Shown: positions 8,227 through 17,512 of the stretch, piece by piece
How positions within the stretch are numbered: the first letter of the stretch is position 1
Layout: each line of letters begins with the position of its first letter
Source of the DNA: Rhodopseudomonas palustris
Lineage (GTDB): Bacteria; Pseudomonadota; Alphaproteobacteria; Rhizobiales; Xanthobacteraceae
Reading direction: 5' to 3'
Length of the DNA stretch: 64,000 bases
Assembly (NCBI RefSeq): GCF_013415845.1
Contig: NZ_CP058907.1
Location: forward strand, 2,418,001-2,482,000
Notes under the pieces: model-generated
Databases searched by the model: none
The model's input: the letters and a program-made list of their open reading frames with translations, nothing else
What the model was told of the DNA's origin: nothing
Translations under genes and position numbers: made by a program

Positions 8227-9102
8227 ATGGATATCAATGTCCCCGCTCTGTTGGCGCAGCTTCTGGTCGGCCTGATCAACGGTTCGTTCTACGCGCTGCT
8301 CAGCCTCGGCCTCGCCGTGATCTTCGGCATGCTCAACATCATCAACTTCGCGCACGGCGCGTTGTACATGATGGGCGCGTTCTGCGCGTATTTCCTGCTC
8401 AATCTGCTCGGCCTGAACTATTGGTGGGCGCTGATTCTGTCGCCGATCATCGTCGGCCTGTTCGGCATGGTGATGGAGCGCACGCTGCTGCAATGGCTGT
8501 CGGGGCTCGATCACCTCTACGGCCTGCTGCTCACCTTCGGCGTGGCGCTGATCATCCAGGGCGTGTTCCAGAACTATTTCGGGTCGTCCGGCCTGCCTTA
8601 TGCGATCCCCGAACAGCTCCGCGGCGCGATCAATCTCGGCTTCATGTATCTGCCGGTGTATCGCGGCTGGGTGGTGGTGTTCTCGCTGGTGGTGTGCCTG
8701 CTCACCTGGTTCCTGATCGAGCGCACCCGGCTCGGCGCCTATTTGCGCGCCGCCACCGAGAACCCGACGCTGGTGCGCGCGTTCGGCATCAACGTGCCGC
8801 GGATGATCACGCTGACCTACGGCCTCGGCGTGGGCCTGGCCGCGCTCGCCGGCGTGCTGTCGGCGCCGATCAACCAGGTCCGCCCGCTGATGGGCGCCGA
8901 CCTGATCATCGTGGTGTTCGCCGTGGTGGTGATCGGCGGCATGGGCTCGATCATGGGCTCGATCATCACCGGCTTCGCTCTCGGCGTCGTCGAGGGCTTG
9001 ACCAAGTATTTCTACCCCGAGGCCTCCAACACCGTGGTGTTCGTGCTGATGGTGCTGGTGCTGCTTGTGAAACCCTCGGGCCTGACCGGACGGGCAACCT
9101 GA
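8227..9102 (+). CDS. livH: Branched-chain amino acid-type ABC transporter permease LivH
   Basis: The 291-residue membrane protein has about eight hydrophobic segments and the LivH N-terminal pattern LINGSFYALLSLGLAVIFGM, followed by NIINFAHGALYMMG. The conserved cytoplasmic loop for coupling to the ATPases appears as RAATENPTLVRAFGINVPRM. It forms the inner-membrane channel with LivM. It lies 38 bases after livF and its stop is one base from the livM start, so the four genes are one operon. Confidence 0.92.
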   Translation: MDINVPALLAQLLVGLINGSFYALLSLGLAVIFGMLNIINFAHGALYMMGAFCAYFLLNLLGLNYWWALILSPIIVGLFGMVMERTLLQWLSGLDHLYGLLLTFGVALIIQGVFQNYFGSSGLPYAIPEQLRGAINLGFMYLPVYRGWVVVFSLVVCLLTWFLIERTRLGAYLRAATENPTLVRAFGINVPRMITLTYGLGVGLAALAGVLSAPINQVRPLMGADLIIVVFAVVVIGGMGSIMGSIITGFALGVVEGLTKYFYPEASNTVVFVLMVLVLLVKPSGLTGRAT

Positions 9103-9103
9103 C

Positions 9104-10075
9104 ATGACCACGATTACGCAGAATTCCGTCCCGTCCACGACCCGCCGCCCGGTGCGCGACGAGATGATCGCCTTCGGCATCATGACCGCGCTGCTGTTGG
9201 TGGTGCCTTTCACCGGGGTCTATCCATTCTTCGTGATGCAGGGGCTGTGCTTCGCGCTGCTCGCCTGCGCCTTCAATCTGCTGATCGGCTATGGCGGCCT
9301 GCTGTCGTTCGGCCACGCGATGTTCCTCGGCACCGCCGGCTACGTCAGCGGCCATGCGCTGAAGGTGTGGGGGCTGCCGCCGGAACTGGCGATCATCGCC
9401 GGTACCGCGGCGGCGTTTGCGCTCTCGGTGCTCACCGGCCTGATCGCGATCCGTCGCCAGGGCATCTATTTTGCGATGATCACGCTGGCGCTGTCGCAGC
9501 TGCTGTATTTCATCTATCTGCAGGCCCCGTTCACCCACGGCGAAGACGGCATCCAGGGCATTCCGCAGGGCAAGCTGTTCGGCTTCATCGACCTGTCGAA
9601 CGCCACCACGCTGTATTTCGTGGTGCTGGCCGGCTTCCTGCTCGGCTTCCTGGTCATCTACCGGGCGATCAACTCACCGTTCGGCGAGGTGCTGAAGGCG
9701 ATCCGCGAGAACGAGCCGCGGGCGATCTCGCTCGGTTACAAGACCGACCAGTACAAGCTGCTGGCGTTCATCCTGTCCGGCACGCTGGCCGGCTTTGCCG
9801 GCGCGCTGAAAGTGTTCGTGGCGCAGAATGCCTCGCTGACCGACGTGCACTGGTCGATGTCCGGCGAAATCGTGCTGATGACGCTGGTCGGCGGCCTCGG
9901 CACGGTGTTCGGCCCGGTGGTCGGCGCGTTCGTGATCATCGCCATGCAGCAATATCTCGCCGGCTTCGGCCAGTGGGTCACGGTGATCCAGGGCGTGATC
10001 TTCGTCGCCTGCGTGCTGACCTTCCGCCGCGGCATCGTCGGCGAGATCGGGCATCTGTTCAAACGGTCGCTGTAA
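9104..10075 (+). CDS. livM: Branched-chain amino acid-type ABC transporter permease LivM
   Basis: The 323-residue permease shows the LivM pattern: NLLIGYGGLLSFGHAMFLG, then the EAA-like coupling loop VLKAIRENEPRAISLGYKTD and GEIVLMTLVGGLGTVFGPVVG. It has about nine hydrophobic segments. It pairs with LivH as the transport channel. It is the last gene of the operon, and a strong intrinsic terminator follows about 90 bases downstream. The missing binding protein must be encoded elsewhere. Confidence 0.92.
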   Translation: MTTITQNSVPSTTRRPVRDEMIAFGIMTALLLVVPFTGVYPFFVMQGLCFALLACAFNLLIGYGGLLSFGHAMFLGTAGYVSGHALKVWGLPPELAIIAGTAAAFALSVLTGLIAIRRQGIYFAMITLALSQLLYFIYLQAPFTHGEDGIQGIPQGKLFGFIDLSNATTLYFVVLAGFLLGFLVIYRAINSPFGEVLKAIRENEPRAISLGYKTDQYKLLAFILSGTLAGFAGALKVFVAQNASLTDVHWSMSGEIVLMTLVGGLGTVFGPVVGAFVIIAMQQYLAGFGQWVTVIQGVIFVACVLTFRRGIVGEIGHLFKRSL

Positions 10076-10166
10076 CGGCGAGGCGAGGGGCCTGAAGGGG
10101 AGGCTGCGCCGCCACGGCGCTGCGCACCGCCCGCACAGACCCGGACGAGCGTTGTCAGAAAACAAG

Positions 10167-10202
10167 AACCGCCGCGTGGCTGAGCCGCGCGGCGGTTTTC
10201 TG
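10167..10202 (+). terminator. Intrinsic terminator of the liv operon
   Basis: A perfect 10-bp stem, AACCGCCGCG with CGCGGCGGTT, encloses an 11-base loop and runs into TTTTCTGTTTT. The stem starts and ends with A and T runs, so it may also work for transcripts arriving on the minus strand from the DUF4407 gene, which ends at 10230. Confidence 0.85.
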
Positions 10203-10229
10203 TTTTGGTTGGTTCTGATCCCGCCGGCG

Positions 10230-12836
10230 CTATGCCTGCGGCGGCGTCTCGTGTCGTACCTTGTGCTCCAGCGGCAATTCGGCTTCGCCTTCGGTGTGAT
10301 GCTCCCGGCGTGGATGCGCCGCCTTCTTGCGGGGCCGTGACAGCTCGACGGCGTCGGTCATCAGCTTCTCGACGTCGGCGCTGAACTTCGGCAGCGGGCC
10401 GATCTCTTCGGGATGAACCACGCCTGCGATCGCAGCCTCGTCCGACGCAGTCGCCTGCGGAGAAGGCGTCGGCTGCTCCGCCGGCACTGCGCGCGTGCGC
10501 GTCAGCACGTTCGGCAGCACATCCGGCTCCAGGGCCTGCGGCGGCACGGGCATCGCTTCGACGACCGTGAGGACCGCTTCCGGTTCCGGAGTGGAGGTCG
10601 CCGGGTCCGCGACAAAAGCCGTGGCCGCGGGCTCGGTTGCGACAGCTTCTGAAACCGCGGGTTCGATCATCGCCGGCTCGCTCGGTGCCGGTTCGGCGGG
10701 GGAGGGCTCGACCGGGCGGATGGGCTCGACACGCGCGGTGGTCTCGGCCTGCGCCGGTTCGCTGCGGATCGGTTCGGCGCGGGCGGCAGTGCCGGCATCG
10801 GCCAGCACTTGGCGGACCAGTTCGCGGGTGTTCAGGTCGTCGACCGGAATGCCGTCCGGCCAACGCAGGCTGCGTTCGGCGACAGGCTCCAGCCCGGCGC
10901 TTCGTGCTGGCCCGCGGTCGTCGGCGGGCACGCGAACCCGGGCGGTCGGCTCGACCGCGTAGGCCTCGCGTCGCGCTGAGCCGCGCCGCGGCATGATCAG
11001 GTTGCGAACGTCGATCTCGCTGGTCTCGTACTCCGGTTCGCCGAAGTCGCGGCCACCGTAGTCGCGGATGGCGTAATCGCGTGCGACGAACTGGGGCGGG
11101 CTGCGCCGGGCTGCGGCGCGGCGCGGCCGCTCGTCGTAGCGATCGTAATCGTGGCGCCGGGCAAACTCGCGGCGTTCGAACTCGCGCGGATCGTAATCGT
11201 CATAGCCGCCGTCACTGTCGCGACCGCCATAGCGCCGCCACTCGTAGGCGCGGCGATCATCCCGGCGCCGCATCTCGTCGTAGTCGGCTTCGTCGTCATG
11301 CAGAGCGTGCTCGAAGCCGCGGGCGGTCTCGAGCGGGCGCGGCGGCGCAGGCGGCGGTTCGGCGGCGCGCGCTGGCTCCGGAGCTGGGGCTGCTTGCGGT
11401 TTCGGCGCTTGAGCCTGGGGCTGCGCGACGGTGACGGGATCGAGTGCCATCGCTGGCAGCGTGATGGCAGCCATCGCCGGGGCGGGGGCGGGCTTGGGGG
11501 CTTCGTCGTCGAGGTCTTCGTTGTTCTCGATCCGCTGCCGGGCGCGTTCGACCTGCGCCTGAATCTTCGCGGCATAGACGCTGGGCGGTGAGAAGAAGAT
11601 TTTCGCAACGACCGGAACGATTTCCAGGAAGATGATGAAGCACCGCGTCATCCACGAGAACAGCGTCATGGTGGCGCCGTCACGCGGATCGTTCTTCAAT
11701 TCCTGATACGCGGCAATGCGCGTCAGCGGATCGAATTTGTCCTTCTTTTCCTGGAAGTAGGAGTCCGACATCACCTTCTTGCGGAAGTCGGCGACGCTCG
11801 CAGCCTTGTCGACTTCGAACTGCTTCAGGTCGGCGCGAGCCGCATCGATCCGCTGCTGCAACGCGTCGGCGCGCGCCTTGATCGCAACGCGCTCCTGCTC
11901 GCGGGCGGCGAGCGCGTCTGTCGTGATCTTGGCCTGAGCGGCGCGGAGGTCGTCGCGGCGAATGTGGAGCTGGGCGATCTCGGCTTCGCGCTCGGCGCGC
12001 TGGGCCAGGAATGCCTGGCGCTGCTTCCTGGCGAATTCGTAGCGGGGGCCTGCGCCGGGGCGGCCGGAATTGTTCGGTGTGGCTTTCAGTCCGAACTCTT
12101 CGGCGTTCATGTCGGCGATGTAGCGCTGGATCGTCTTGTCGATCTCGGCGATGTCGGCGCGGATGCCGGCCTCGCGGGTCGCCAGCGCGCGGATCTGCTG
12201 CTCGATGTCCTCGGTGCGGGCCTGCGTGGTCGGCTCCGGCTTCGGCTGTTCGGTGAGGGCGTCGCGGTGCAACGCTTCGAGCTGTTCGATGTCGGCGAGC
12301 CGGCGTTTGGCTTCGGCATTCAGCCCGGCTTCGAACGCTGCGATCTTATCGTAGACCGGCTGGTTGGCGACGACCCGGTCGGCCTCGATCTTCTCGTTGA
12401 TGGTCGAGGAGAAGATCGCCAGTTCCAGGAACATCGCGATCACCCAGGCCAGCCCGAACGACAGCGTCAGGCGGATGCCGACGCGGACGAACCGCCAGGC
12501 GGTCTGCTTGGCCTCGGCGCGCGACTGGATCGCAGAGGTATTCCACAGCGTGCCCTGATAGAACCAATCGGACTGGCACAGCGCGCGGTCGAACATCAGC
12601 ACGGTCAGCGCGATCACCGTCGAGACCAGCAGCCGAGTCCATATATTGTCGATCATGTAGCCGGTGGCGTGGAACGACACGCCGAGCACGACCACGAACG
12701 ACAGACAGAGCGATGCGCCCAGATGCGTGGCCCATAATTTGTCGGAGGCCGGACAGCTCTGAAGGGTCTTGCGATCGACGCCAGCGATGATGCCAAGAAC
12801 GCGTTGAATCATGGCCGCCCAGTTCTGCGGTGACAT
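10230..12836 (-). CDS. DUF4407-type membrane coiled-coil protein with long charged tail
   Basis: The 868-residue protein has two predicted membrane helices near 40-86, a third at about 118-145, a long Ala/Glu/Arg-rich coiled coil at about 150-370, and a fourth helix near 393-420 (MTRCFIIFLEIVPVVAKIFF). This arrangement is typical of the uncharacterised DUF4407 family. Residues 430-868 are low complexity: first Pro/Ala-rich, then an Arg/Asp/Tyr-rich stretch (YDEMRRRDDRRAYEWRR), then Pro/Glu/Ala-rich, all probably disordered. The function of the family is unknown. The gene stands alone, with a 576-base gap upstream. Confidence 0.82.
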   Translation of the reverse strand: MSPQNWAAMIQRVLGIIAGVDRKTLQSCPASDKLWATHLGASLCLSFVVVLGVSFHATGYMIDNIWTRLLVSTVIALTVLMFDRALCQSDWFYQGTLWNTSAIQSRAEAKQTAWRFVRVGIRLTLSFGLAWVIAMFLELAIFSSTINEKIEADRVVANQPVYDKIAAFEAGLNAEAKRRLADIEQLEALHRDALTEQPKPEPTTQARTEDIEQQIRALATREAGIRADIAEIDKTIQRYIADMNAEEFGLKATPNNSGRPGAGPRYEFARKQRQAFLAQRAEREAEIAQLHIRRDDLRAAQAKITTDALAAREQERVAIKARADALQQRIDAARADLKQFEVDKAASVADFRKKVMSDSYFQEKKDKFDPLTRIAAYQELKNDPRDGATMTLFSWMTRCFIIFLEIVPVVAKIFFSPPSVYAAKIQAQVERARQRIENNEDLDDEAPKPAPAPAMAAITLPAMALDPVTVAQPQAQAPKPQAAPAPEPARAAEPPPAPPRPLETARGFEHALHDDEADYDEMRRRDDRRAYEWRRYGGRDSDGGYDDYDPREFERREFARRHDYDRYDERPRRAAARRSPPQFVARDYAIRDYGGRDFGEPEYETSEIDVRNLIMPRRGSARREAYAVEPTARVRVPADDRGPARSAGLEPVAERSLRWPDGIPVDDLNTRELVRQVLADAGTAARAEPIRSEPAQAETTARVEPIRPVEPSPAEPAPSEPAMIEPAVSEAVATEPAATAFVADPATSTPEPEAVLTVVEAMPVPPQALEPDVLPNVLTRTRAVPAEQPTPSPQATASDEAAIAGVVHPEEIGPLPKFSADVEKLMTDAVELSRPRKKAAHPRREHHTEGEAELPLEHKVRHETPPQA

Positions 12837-13412
12837 GCGCCGCGGTTTGGTTGTGACAGGTCGGCCGAGTCTAACAGAGCGTAAACAAATTCAATACGAG
12901 ACGACGTTTAGTAGGCGATTCAACAGGCTCCGATTTGGTCTCAGCAGTTGCTGCTAAGGTGCCGTGATCGATTGCAAACTTGTCGAGTTGGAGGGGCGGG
13001 GAGGCGGCATTGGCCGTCCTCAGTATTTTGTCGTGATGGTCCGTTTGGACACGCCCGTCCATTCCCCGATTACCACTGCTACGCGACCGCACGGGCTCGA
13101 TTTCACATCAGCGCGTTGAAGTGATTCGCGAGCAGGAGGCGCGACGGGCGTGACGATGGCATCGGTCGGCAACCAGGCGCCGGGACGAAATCTGTGGACG
13201 AGGGCGCCCCGCCTCGGCCGGAAGGTGCCCATCTTTCGGCTGTCCGATTACGGGACAGCACGGGTGCGGGCACTTGCGTCTCCTCGGTCCGGAATGGACG
13301 GTTGCCTGTGAGCCTCTGAAGTGTTTTATGACGCCGGTGTGACGCGGTCGGGCGTCTCCGGCCTCCGACTGCCAACCTACGAACCCGCGTCACGTCAACC
13401 GGATAGCTCCCG
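12837..13412. other. Intergenic region between DUF4407 gene and phosphate operon
   Basis: I see no convincing gene. The half next to the DUF4407 start is AT-richer and presumably holds its promoter. A perfect 7-bp inverted repeat, GCTGTCC / GGACAGC with a 7-base spacer, lies at 13239-13259. At 13328-13343, ATGAC and GTGAC recur with an 11-base period; read on the minus strand these are GTCAC and GTCAT, reminiscent of PhoB-box half-sites and suitably placed before the phosphate operon. Confidence 0.4.
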
Positions 13413-14057
13413 ATGCTACGATACTTTCGAGCCTTTCTGCCCAAGGAAGAGAGGTTCTTCGATCTGTTCGCCCAGCACACTCATACGGTCGTGCAGGGAG
13501 CCCAGGCGCTGCAGGACATGCTGCGCGGCGGCGACGAGACGCTGGTGCACTGCCAGCGCGTCAGCCATTTCGAGTCCGAGGCCGACAACATCACCCGCGA
13601 GGTGCTGACCGCGGTGCGCCGGACCTTCATCACCCCGTTCGACCGGGTCGACATCAAGAACCTGATCACGTCGATGGATGACGCCATCGACCAGATGCAG
13701 CAGACCGCCAAGGCGGTGATCCTGTTCGAGGTCCGCGAGTTCGAGCCGCCGATGCGGGAGATCGGTACGCTGTTGGTCGAAAGCGCCAATCTGGTCGGTC
13801 GCGCGGTGCCACTGATGCAGTCGATCGGGCCGAACCTGCAGATGCTGACGGCGATGACCGAGGAGATCACCAAGCTGGAAGGCCGGGTCGACGATCTCCA
13901 CGACATCGGGCTGAAGGAACTGTTCCTCAAGCACCGTAACGCCAACACCATGGATTACATCGTCGGGGCCGAGATCTACGACCATCTCGAGAAGGTCGCT
14001 GACCGGTTCGACGACGTCGCCAACGAGATCAACTCCATCGTCATCGAGCAGGTCTAG
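13413..14057 (+). CDS. DUF47/PhoU-like phosphate transport regulator
   Basis: The 214-residue, all-helical protein belongs to the DUF47 (TIGR00153) PhoU-like family. It shows FLPKEERFFDLF at the start, HFESEADNITREVL (an acidic metal-binding helix), TPFDRVDIKNLITSMDDAID in the middle and a second E-x3-D helix near DHLEKVADRFDDVANEI. Such proteins regulate or assist Pit transporters, and the pit gene starts 14 bases downstream, so the two form an operon. The candidate start MLRYFRAFLPKEERFF matches the family. Confidence 0.9.
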   Translation: MLRYFRAFLPKEERFFDLFAQHTHTVVQGAQALQDMLRGGDETLVHCQRVSHFESEADNITREVLTAVRRTFITPFDRVDIKNLITSMDDAIDQMQQTAKAVILFEVREFEPPMREIGTLLVESANLVGRAVPLMQSIGPNLQMLTAMTEEITKLEGRVDDLHDIGLKELFLKHRNANTMDYIVGAEIYDHLEKVADRFDDVANEINSIVIEQV

Positions 14058-14071
14058 GGCAGGGGCCGGCC

Positions 14072-15082
14072 GTGGACGCTTCGCTCGGGCTGCCCATCCT
14101 GGTCGGGTTGATCGCCGTCGCACTGCTGTTCGATTTTCTGAACGGCCTGCACGACGCCGCCAACTCGATCGCCACCATCGTCTCGACCCGCGTGTTGCGG
14201 CCGCAATATGCGGTGTTCTGGGCGGCATCGTTCAATTTCATCGCCTTCATGGTGTTCGGCCTGCACGTCGCCAACACCATCGGAACCGGCATCATCGAAC
14301 CCAGCGTGATCGATGCCTCGGTGATCTTCGCGGCGCTGACCGGCGCCATTGTCTGGAACCTGGTGACCTGGGGGCTCGGCATTCCGTCGAGCTCGTCGCA
14401 TGCCCTGATCGGCGGCCTGCTCGGCGCCGGCCTCGCCAAGGCCGGGCTCTCGGCCGCGGTGTGGAGCGGCCTGACCAAGGCGCTGCTGGCGATCGTGCTG
14501 TCGCCGCTGGTCGGGTTCCTGCTGGCGCTGGTGCTGGTCGCGATCGTGTCGTGGGCATCGGTGCGGTCGACGCCGTTTGCGGTGGATCGCGCCTTCCGCA
14601 TCCTGCAGTTCGCCTCGGCCTCGCTGTATTCGCTCGGCCACGGCGGCAATGACGCCCAGAAGACCATGGGCATCATCGCGGTGCTGCTCTACTCGCAGGG
14701 CTATCTCGGCAGCGAATTCTCGGTGCCGTTCTGGGTCGTGCTGTCGTGCCAGGCGGCGATGGCGCTAGGCACGCTGATGGGCGGCTGGCGGATCGTCCGC
14801 ACCATGGGCCTGCGCATCACCAAGCTGACGCCGATGCAGGGCTTCTGCGCCGAAACCGGCGGCGCCGCGACGCTGTTCATGGCGACCTTCCTCGGCGTGC
14901 CGGTATCGACCACCCACACCATCACCGGCGCCATCGTCGGCGTCGGCGCCGCGCGCCGGATGTCGGCGGTGCGCTGGAACGTGGCGAGCTCGATCGTCTA
15001 TGCCTGGGTGATCACGATCCCGGCCTCGGCGATCGTCGCGGCGCTGGCGTATTGGGGAACCCGGCTGGTTCCGACGTTCTGA
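14072..15082 (+). CDS. pit: Low-affinity inorganic phosphate transporter, Pit family
   Basis: The 336-residue membrane protein has about ten hydrophobic segments and the duplicated PHO-4 signatures: FDFLNGLHDAANSIATIVST at the N-terminus and SLGHGGNDAQKTMGIIAV in the second half. It also contains PSSSSHALIGGLLGAG and PVSTTHTITGAIVGVGAARR. It carries phosphate (often as a metal-phosphate complex) with protons across the inner membrane. The gene starts at a GTG (14072) with GGGGC upstream and follows its DUF47 partner directly. The similar pairing in rhizobia is low-affinity and Pho-regulated. Confidence 0.93.
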   Translation: MDASLGLPILVGLIAVALLFDFLNGLHDAANSIATIVSTRVLRPQYAVFWAASFNFIAFMVFGLHVANTIGTGIIEPSVIDASVIFAALTGAIVWNLVTWGLGIPSSSSHALIGGLLGAGLAKAGLSAAVWSGLTKALLAIVLSPLVGFLLALVLVAIVSWASVRSTPFAVDRAFRILQFASASLYSLGHGGNDAQKTMGIIAVLLYSQGYLGSEFSVPFWVVLSCQAAMALGTLMGGWRIVRTMGLRITKLTPMQGFCAETGGAATLFMATFLGVPVSTTHTITGAIVGVGAARRMSAVRWNVASSIVYAWVITIPASAIVAALAYWGTRLVPTF

Positions 15083-15098
15083 GATGCGCGGCCAGTTT

Positions 15099-15181
15099 CG
15101 TCATTGCGAGCGTCGCGAAGCAATCCAAGTCGGCACACCGAGGCCTGGATTGCTTCGTCGCTTTGGCTCCTCGCAATGACG
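15099..15181. repeat. Palindromic intergenic repeat (REP-like), copy A
   Basis: The element is bounded by CGTCATTGCGAG and its exact complement CTCGCAATGACG. Internally, GCGAAGCAATCCA pairs with TGGATTGCTTCGTCGC, so the whole 83 bases can fold into one long hairpin. It sits between the convergent pit and sugE genes. Elements with these ends are frequent between genes in Bradyrhizobium and Rhodopseudomonas; that is from general knowledge and was not searched here. Confidence 0.75.
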
Positions 15182-15197
15182 GATAGAGTTGTCGGCG

Positions 15198-15512
15198 TTA
15201 GCCGACCAACTTGAGCCCCACGATGCCGGCGACGATGAGGCCGATGCAGGCGAGGCGGCCGACCGTGGCCGGATCGCCGAACAGGGCGATGCCGAGCGCC
15301 GCGGTGCCGACCGCTCCGATGCCGCTCCATACCGCATAGGCGGTGCCGATCGGCAGTGTCTTCAGGGCGAGCCCGAGCAGCGCGACACTGGCGACCATCG
15401 CCGACACGGTCAGCGCCGTCGGCACCAAGCGGGTGAAGCCTTCGGTGTATTTCAGGCCGAGCGCCCAGCCGATCTCCATCAGACCGGCGACGAACAGATA
15501 GAACCAAGCCAT
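15198..15512 (-). CDS. sugE: Small multidrug resistance family exporter, SugE/Gdx type
   Basis: The 104-residue protein has four membrane helices and the SMR catalytic Glu at position 13 ([20 protein letters not shown]). The W-A-x-GLKYT segment after that Glu is the signature of the Gdx/SugE subtype, which exports guanidinium in exchange for protons, rather than the EmrE/Qac polyaromatic-cation subtype. AAGGAGGCC precedes the ATG. The protein works as a dual-topology dimer in the inner membrane. A GC-rich leader hairpin upstream resembles part of a guanidine-II riboswitch. Monocistronic. Confidence 0.9.
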   Translation of the reverse strand: MAWFYLFVAGLMEIGWALGLKYTEGFTRLVPTALTVSAMVASVALLGLALKTLPIGTAYAVWSGIGAVGTAALGIALFGDPATVGRLACIGLIVAGIVGLKLVG

Positions 15513-15550
15513 AGCGGCCTCCTTGCGCACGTCCGGGCAAATTTCGTGAG

Positions 15551-15614
15551 GCCATCCAACGGGATGGCGCGCCGGCGCAATGCGCGGTGGTGAGGAGGCC
15601 GGGTCGTCCCGGCC
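15551..15614 (-). promoter_or_regulatory. Leader hairpins of sugE; possible guanidine-II-like element
   Basis: On the minus strand a perfect 7-bp stem GGCCGGG / CCCGGCC encloses an ACGA tetraloop (15614-15597). This is the loop and closing-pair pattern of mini-ykkC (guanidine-II) hairpins. About 28 bases later a second perfect 7-bp stem GCCATCC / GGATGGC encloses CGTT (15568-15551) instead of the expected ACGR. The pair ends about 40 bases before the sugE start. The first hairpin and the gene fit the riboswitch; the second loop does not, so the call is tentative. Confidence 0.4.
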
Positions 15615-15741
15615 GAAAAGGTGATTTTGAGGTCGTCCTCGATCCCTTATATGAGGGACGCCGTTCCGCCGCGCAACTGCCGGCGCTGCGACCCGCCGGA
15701 AGCCCTTGATCGCGCCGGCTTTCCCTGCCACAGGCTGATGA

Positions 15742-17367
15742 ATGTCCGACACCGCTGTTCCGGCCGAAGCGCCGTCCTCGACCCCGTTTTCGCTCGCCCA
15801 TGAAGTGGCGCGGCGGCGCACTTTTGCGATCATTTCGCATCCTGACGCCGGCAAGACCACCCTGACCGAAAAGCTGCTGCTGTTCGGCGGCGCCATCAAT
15901 CTCGCCGGCCAGGTCAAGGCCAAGGGCGAGCGCCGCAACACCCGGTCGGACTGGATGAAGATCGAGCGCGACCGCGGCATCTCGGTGGTCACCTCGGTGA
16001 TGACTTTCGAGTTCGACGGCCTGGTGTTCAACCTGCTCGACACCCCGGGCCACGAGGACTTCTCGGAAGACACCTACCGGACGCTGACCGCGGTCGACTC
16101 CGCCGTGATGGTGATCGACGCCGCCAAGGGCATCGAGGCGCGCACCCGCAAGCTGTTCGAGGTCTGCCGGCTGCGCGACATTCCGATCATCACCTTCATC
16201 AACAAGATGGACCGCGAGACCCGCGACATCTTCGATCTGCTCGACGAGATCGAGAAGACGCTGGCGCTCGACACCACGCCGATGACCTGGCCGGTCGGGC
16301 GCGGCCGCGACTTCCTCGGCACCTACGACGTGCTGAACGGCGGCGTCCGCCTGCTCGAAGGCGGCGGCGCCAAGACCGGCGCGGCCGAGCAGATCACCAT
16401 CGAGGAACTCGGCAAGCGCCATCCCAATCTCGACGTCGCCGCGGTCAAGGAGGAGCTCGAGCTCGCCACCGAAGCCTGCAAGCCGTTCGACCTCGAGGCG
16501 TTTCGCGAAGGCCATCTGACGCCGGTGTATTTCGGCTCGGCGCTGCGCAATTTCGGCGTCGGCGATTTGCTGCAGGGGCTCGGCCGCTACGCGCCGCCGC
16601 CGCGCGCGCAGGAGAGCAGCGCCCGCAAGGTCGAAGCCGACGAGCCGAAGATGAGCGCCTTCGTGTTCAAGATCCAAGCCAACATGGATCCGAACCACCG
16701 CGACCGCATCGCGTTCGCGCGGCTGTGCTCCGGCAAGCTGACCCGCGGCATGAAGGCCAAGCTGGTGCGCACCGGCAAGGCGATGCCGCTGTCCAGTCCG
16801 CAGTTCTTCTTCGCCCAGGATCGCTCGGTGGCCGATGAAGCCTTCGCCGGCGACGTCGTCGGCATTCCCAACCACGGTAGCTTGCGGATCGGCGATACGC
16901 TGACCGAGGGCGAGGACGTCACCTTCGTCGGCGTGCCGAGCTTTGCGCCGGAAATCGTCCGCCGCGTCCGGCTGACCGATGCGATGAAGGCCAAGAAGCT
17001 GAAAGAGGCGCTGCAGCAGATGTCGGAAGAGGGCGTCGTGCAGGTGTTCCGCCCGCGCGACGGTGCTCCGGCGCTGGTCGGCGTCGTCGGCCCGCTGCAG
17101 CTCGACGTTCTGAAAGCCCGGCTCGCCGCCGAGTATCAGTTGCCGGTCGATTTCGAAGTCTCCGAATTCCAGCTCGCGCGCTGGATCTCGTCCGACGACC
17201 GCAAGAAGCTCGACACCTTCATCGCCAATAACGGCTCGTCGATCGCCGACGACGTCGACGGCGATCCGGTGTACCTCGCCAAGAACGAATTCTATCTCGG
17301 CTACACCAAAGACCGCGCCGAAGGGATCGTGTTCTCGGAAATCAAGGACGTGAAGAAGGCGGGGTGA
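15742..17367 (+). CDS. prfC: Peptide chain release factor 3
   Basis: The 541-residue translational GTPase RF3 recycles RF1/RF2 from the ribosome after termination. G motifs are in order: SHPDAGKTT (G1), RGISVVTSV (G2), DTPGHEDF (G3) and NKMD (G4). The sequence [17 protein letters not shown] in switch I and the C-terminal domains match bacterial RF3 (E. coli 529 residues). The first 20 residues are a short non-conserved extension. The gene is transcribed alone, divergent from sugE, and is followed by repeats. Confidence 0.95.
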   Translation: MSDTAVPAEAPSSTPFSLAHEVARRRTFAIISHPDAGKTTLTEKLLLFGGAINLAGQVKAKGERRNTRSDWMKIERDRGISVVTSVMTFEFDGLVFNLLDTPGHEDFSEDTYRTLTAVDSAVMVIDAAKGIEARTRKLFEVCRLRDIPIITFINKMDRETRDIFDLLDEIEKTLALDTTPMTWPVGRGRDFLGTYDVLNGGVRLLEGGGAKTGAAEQITIEELGKRHPNLDVAAVKEELELATEACKPFDLEAFREGHLTPVYFGSALRNFGVGDLLQGLGRYAPPPRAQESSARKVEADEPKMSAFVFKIQANMDPNHRDRIAFARLCSGKLTRGMKAKLVRTGKAMPLSSPQFFFAQDRSVADEAFAGDVVGIPNHGSLRIGDTLTEGEDVTFVGVPSFAPEIVRRVRLTDAMKAKKLKEALQQMSEEGVVQVFRPRDGAPALVGVVGPLQLDVLKARLAAEYQLPVDFEVSEFQLARWISSDDRKKLDTFIANNGSSIADDVDGDPVYLAKNEFYLGYTKDRAEGIVFSEIKDVKKAG

Positions 17368-17394
17368 GGCGACGTACTACGCGACATCACGATG

Positions 17395-17499
17395 CGTCAT
17401 TGCCGGGCTTGACCCGGCAATCCATCCTCTTCGTCTGATCGTCGTCTTTGTTGCGCGCTAAGCGCGCGATGGATGCGCGGGTCAAGCCCGCGCATGACG
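17395..17499. repeat. Palindromic intergenic repeat (REP-like), copy B
   Basis: The 105-base element starts CGTCATTGCCGGGC and ends CGCGCATGACG. It is built of three nested hairpins: GCCGGG-CTTGA-CCCGGC, GCGCGC-TAA-GCGCGC and GCGCGGG-TCAAG-CCCGCGC. Its ends match those of the element at 15099-15181, but its interior is different, so it is a related but distinct family. It lies just after prfC and before a GC-rich non-coding stretch. Confidence 0.7.
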
Positions 17500-17512
17500 A
17501 CTTTCATATAAT

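Noticed and set aside
8206..9213. Minus-strand His/Glu/Gln-rich ORF opposite livH
   Set aside because: It is the shadow of a GC3-rich membrane-protein gene; the livH product on the plus strand is a clear family match.
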